This document shows positions 7,000-9,354 of a DNA stretch of 9,354 nucleotides, piece after piece. Numbering within the stretch: the stretch's first letter is position 1; the number at the start of each line of letters is the position of its first letter. The position numbers were made by a program, and so were the translations under genes. Origin of the DNA: Clostridia bacterium. Its GTDB lineage: Bacteria; Bacillota; Clostridia; Oscillospirales; Butyricicoccaceae. The notes beneath the pieces are model-generated. The model was not told the DNA's origin. It ran no database searches and worked only from the letters and a program-made list of their open reading frames with translations. Where the stretch lies: assembly GCA_017556565.1 (NCBI GenBank), contig JAFYMQ010000223.1:1-9354 (forward strand). The letters run 5' to 3'.

Positions 7000-7653
7000 A
7001 AAAAACTCAAAACCCTGCTTATCATAGCCGCCGCAGCCGCACTGGTCTGCACAGCGGCACTGCTTATTATAAACGGCATCGTCAAACACTCCGCCATGCC
7101 CTACATCCTGACCGACAGTGAGGTGTCGGGCGGCTTTGACTGCATACTCATTCTGGGCTGCGGCGTCTATGGCGACCGCCCCAGCCATATGCTGGAAGAC
7201 CGTCTGCTCACAGGCACCGCGCTGTACCCCGCTGCCGCACCCAAACTGCTTATGAGCGGCGACAACAGCCGCGACGATTACAACGAAGTCGCCGTCATGC
7301 GCGACTTCGCCATCGGGAAAAATGTGCCGGCTGAGGATATATTTATGGATCACGCAGGTTTTTCCACCTATGAGAGCATGTACAGAGCGCGGGATATTTT
7401 CGGCGCTGAGCGCGTGCTTATAGTCACCCAGAATTACCACCTCTACCGCGCCGTCTACGATGCCAGAGCCCTCGGTCTGGACGCATACGGAGTTGGCGCT
7501 GACCTGCGTGAGTACAGAGGTCAGTCTTTCCGCGATCTCCGTGAGATACTGGCTCGGGTAAAAGATTTCGTCTGGTGCATTTTTGAGCCCAAGCCCACCT
7601 ATCTGGGCGAAAGTATTCCCATAAACGGCATCGGCAATGCCGCCAACAACTGA
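6988..7653 (+). CDS. SanA/YdcF-like DUF218 membrane-anchored protein
   Basis: This protein (221 residues from GTG 6988) has one N-terminal hydrophobic segment (about 8-31) after a basic start (KKLK), so it is probably anchored with the domain outside. The DUF218 fold is shown by DCILILGCGVYGDRPS (51-66), LEDRLLTGTALY (69-80), LLMSGDN (87-93), NEVAVMRDFAI (99-109), IFMDHAGFSTYES (118-130) and LIVTQNYHLYRAVYDA (144-159). Members such as E. coli SanA and ElyC affect envelope permeability and vancomycin or detergent sensitivity; their biochemistry is poorly defined. The true start may be ATC 6997 (218 residues), because the strong ribosome-binding site overlaps the GTG. It is the first gene of a unit with copA. 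The family call is firm; the role is not. Confidence 0.9.
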   Translation: MIFIKKLKTLLIIAAAAALVCTAALLIINGIVKHSAMPYILTDSEVSGGFDCILILGCGVYGDRPSHMLEDRLLTGTALYPAAAPKLLMSGDNSRDDYNEVAVMRDFAIGKNVPAEDIFMDHAGFSTYESMYRARDIFGAERVLIVTQNYHLYRAVYDARALGLDAYGVGADLREYRGQSFRDLREILARVKDFVWCIFEPKPTYLGESIPINGIGNAANN

Positions 7654-7667
7654 CAAAGGAGCATAGT

Positions 7668-9354
7668 ATGAAAACCGAGACCTACATCATAGAGGGTATG
7701 TCCTGCGCTGCCTGCTCCAGCGCGGTAGAGCGCGTCACCCGCAAAATCGAGGGCGTGCAAAGTTCGGACGTCAACCTGATAATGGGCAAAATGACCATTA
7801 CCTACGACCCCACCCTTGTCACCCCCGAGCGCATTATGGCGGCCGTAGACCGCGCAGGCTTCGGCATCAGACCCGATATTCCCGAGCCCAAAGCCGCCGC
7901 CCCCGCTCCCGAGCAGGATATCAGGCTGGTTTCTATCATAGCGGCAGCCGTGTTCGGCGCGCTTTTGATGTATGTGTCCATGGGTCATATGATAGGCTCG
8001 GGTCTGCCCCTGCCCGCTCTGCTTGACCCTGCGCTGCATCCGCTTAATTTTGCTCTTGCCCAGTGTATTCTGTGCCTGCCCGTGCTTTTCATAGGCAGAA
8101 AATACTTCCTCTCGGGCATCAAAGCCCTCGTCTCCCTGCACCCCAATATGGACTCGCTGGTAGCCGTAGGCTGCACCGCGTCCTTTGTCTACAGTATTGT
8201 TATGACCGCGCTGATCCCCCGCAATTCTGCCCACATCCACGATCTGTACTATGAATCGGCAGCCGTGGTGCTCACCCTTATTATGCTGGGCAAATATCTG
8301 GAAAAAAACAGCAAGCGCAAGACCCAGAGCGCCATCAGCAAACTTATGGAGCTTGCCCCCGACACCGCCGTACTTCTTGCCCCCGACGGCAGCCAGAGTG
8401 TGGTCAAGTCCGACACCCTGCGTATCGGTGATATAGTGGTGGTCAAGCCGGGCGCCCGCATCCCTCTGGACGGTCAGGTCACCGAGGGTGAAAGCGGCGT
8501 GGACGAATCCATGCTCACCGGCGAAAGTCTGCCCGTGCTCAAAACCTCGGGCGACACAGTCACCGGCGGCAGCATCAACCAAAACGGCGTGCTCTACGTT
8601 CGCATCACCCATATAGGCGAGGATACCACCCTCAGCAAAATCATCCGCTTCGTTCAGGACGCTCAGGGCAAAAAAGCCCCCATAGCCAAAACCGCCGACA
8701 AGGTAGCCGGAGTTTTCGTCCCCATTGTCATGTCCATAGCCATTTTGTCTGCCGCAGCATGGCTGATAGCCGGCTATGAGCTGAGCTTTGCTTTGCGTAT
8801 ATTCACGTCGGTGCTGGTCATAGCCTGCCCCTGCGCACTCGGTCTTGCCACCCCCACCGCTATCATGGTGGGAACAGGTCTGGGAGCACAAAACGGCATC
8901 CTCATCCGCTCGGGTGAAGCGCTGGAGATCACCCACAAGACCCAAACCGTTGTTTTTGACATAACCGGCACACTGACCGAAGGCAAACCCTCTGTCACCG
9001 ATATAGTCTGCTATAATATTGACAAAAACGCGCTGCTTTCTGCCGCCGCAAGCGCCGAGAGCGTGTCCGACCATCCGCTGGCGCACGCCGTTGTGGAGTA
9101 TGCCGCGCAGCAGGGAATAGCCGTATCGGGCAGACCCGACAAGTTTGAAAACATCTCGGGCATGGGCATCATCGCGTCTCTGTCCTCGGGCGAGCAGATA
9201 GTCGCAGGCAGTCTGAGATTTATGGTCAATCGCGGCATAGCCACAGATATAGCCGACCGGGACGCCGCAGCCCTGTCCCAAACAGGCTGCTCGATCATCG
9301 CCGTCGCCGTTGACGGGACTTTGCGCGGCATCATCGGTATCGCTGACAAACTCA
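7668..9354 (+). CDS. copA: CopA-type Cu+-exporting P1B-ATPase, partial (C-terminus beyond right edge)
   Basis: This gene encodes a copper (or silver) efflux pump of the inner membrane; 562 codons are visible of a usual 730-850. There is one N-terminal heavy-metal domain (GMSCAAC, C13 and C16), an Ala/Pro linker near 68-82, then membrane segments, the actuator loop with TGES (284-287), and the intramembrane metal motif C387-P388-C389 (ACPCALG), which points to monovalent copper. The catalytic Asp is D431, but the motif reads D-I-T-G-T-L-T: the Lys of DKTGT is Ile (ATA, one base from AAA). The nucleotide-domain motif S-D-H469-P470-L is intact. GDGxND and the last two helices lie beyond the window. 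AAAGGAG is 6 nt before the ATG, and the gene is 14 bp after the DUF218 stop. No CopZ, CsoR or CopY gene is visible. If the Ile is real, pump activity is doubtful. Confidence 0.95.
   Translation, partial: MKTETYIIEGMSCAACSSAVERVTRKIEGVQSSDVNLIMGKMTITYDPTLVTPERIMAAVDRAGFGIRPDIPEPKAAAPAPEQDIRLVSIIAAAVFGALLMYVSMGHMIGSGLPLPALLDPALHPLNFALAQCILCLPVLFIGRKYFLSGIKALVSLHPNMDSLVAVGCTASFVYSIVMTALIPRNSAHIHDLYYESAAVVLTLIMLGKYLEKNSKRKTQSAISKLMELAPDTAVLLAPDGSQSVVKSDTLRIGDIVVVKPGARIPLDGQVTEGESGVDESMLTGESLPVLKTSGDTVTGGSINQNGVLYVRITHIGEDTTLSKIIRFVQDAQGKKAPIAKTADKVAGVFVPIVMSIAILSAAAWLIAGYELSFALRIFTSVLVIACPCALGLATPTAIMVGTGLGAQNGILIRSGEALEITHKTQTVVFDITGTLTEGKPSVTDIVCYNIDKNALLSAAASAESVSDHPLAHAVVEYAAQQGIAVSGRPDKFENISGMGIIASLSSGEQIVAGSLRFMVNRGIATDIADRDAAALSQTGCSIIAVAVDGTLRGIIGIADKL

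Noticed and set aside
7599..9281. 560-codon minus-strand open frame
   Set aside because: It is antisense to copA and the DUF218 gene. It is Gly/Asp/His-rich and low-complexity, with no recognisable motif.

Overview
The window looks like chromosomal DNA from a low-GC-lineage but fairly GC-rich anaerobic Firmicute, most likely a Ruminococcus/Oscillospiraceae-type Clostridium. The evidence is a split methionine synthase with a stand-alone activation protein, AGGAGG-type Shine-Dalgarno sites, sigma-A promoters with 17-bp spacers, an LtaS-type phosphoglycerol transferase, and dense, tightly overlapped operons. The genus is inference. Almost every base is coding. There is no sign of rRNA, tRNA, CRISPR, IS elements or phage genes.

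Left third (1-3341, minus strand): a methionine/one-carbon operon transcribed leftwards from a strong promoter at 3313-3341. The order is metF (methylene-THF reductase), a stand-alone MetH activation-domain protein, then metH (running off the left edge). Both junctions are 4-nt ATGA overlaps. MetF makes methyl-THF, MetH uses it to methylate homocysteine, and the activation protein is expected to repair oxidised cobalamin on MetH. The mRNA leader is only about 23 nt, too short for a SAM or cobalamin riboswitch.

Middle (3386-6922, plus strand): a divergent extended -10 promoter drives three genes. These are an unrecognised polytopic membrane protein, an LtaS/MdoB-like alkaline-phosphatase-superfamily phosphoglycerol transferase, and a SIR2-family NAD-dependent deacylase. 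A clear intrinsic terminator at 6893-6922 ends the unit.

Right part (6924-9354, plus strand): a new promoter precedes a SanA/YdcF-like DUF218 membrane-anchored protein and a CopA-type copper P1B-ATPase that runs off the right edge.

No clearly new multi-gene system is visible; the families are mostly known. The most notable features are sequence-level anomalies. Two genes have an ideal Shine-Dalgarno followed, where ATG is expected, by ACG (3450) or ATC (6997). The CopA phosphorylation motif reads D-I-T-G-T instead of the near-invariant D-K-T-G-T. Each is one base from the expected form, so they are either real near-cognate starts and a crippled ATPase, or base errors in this sequence.
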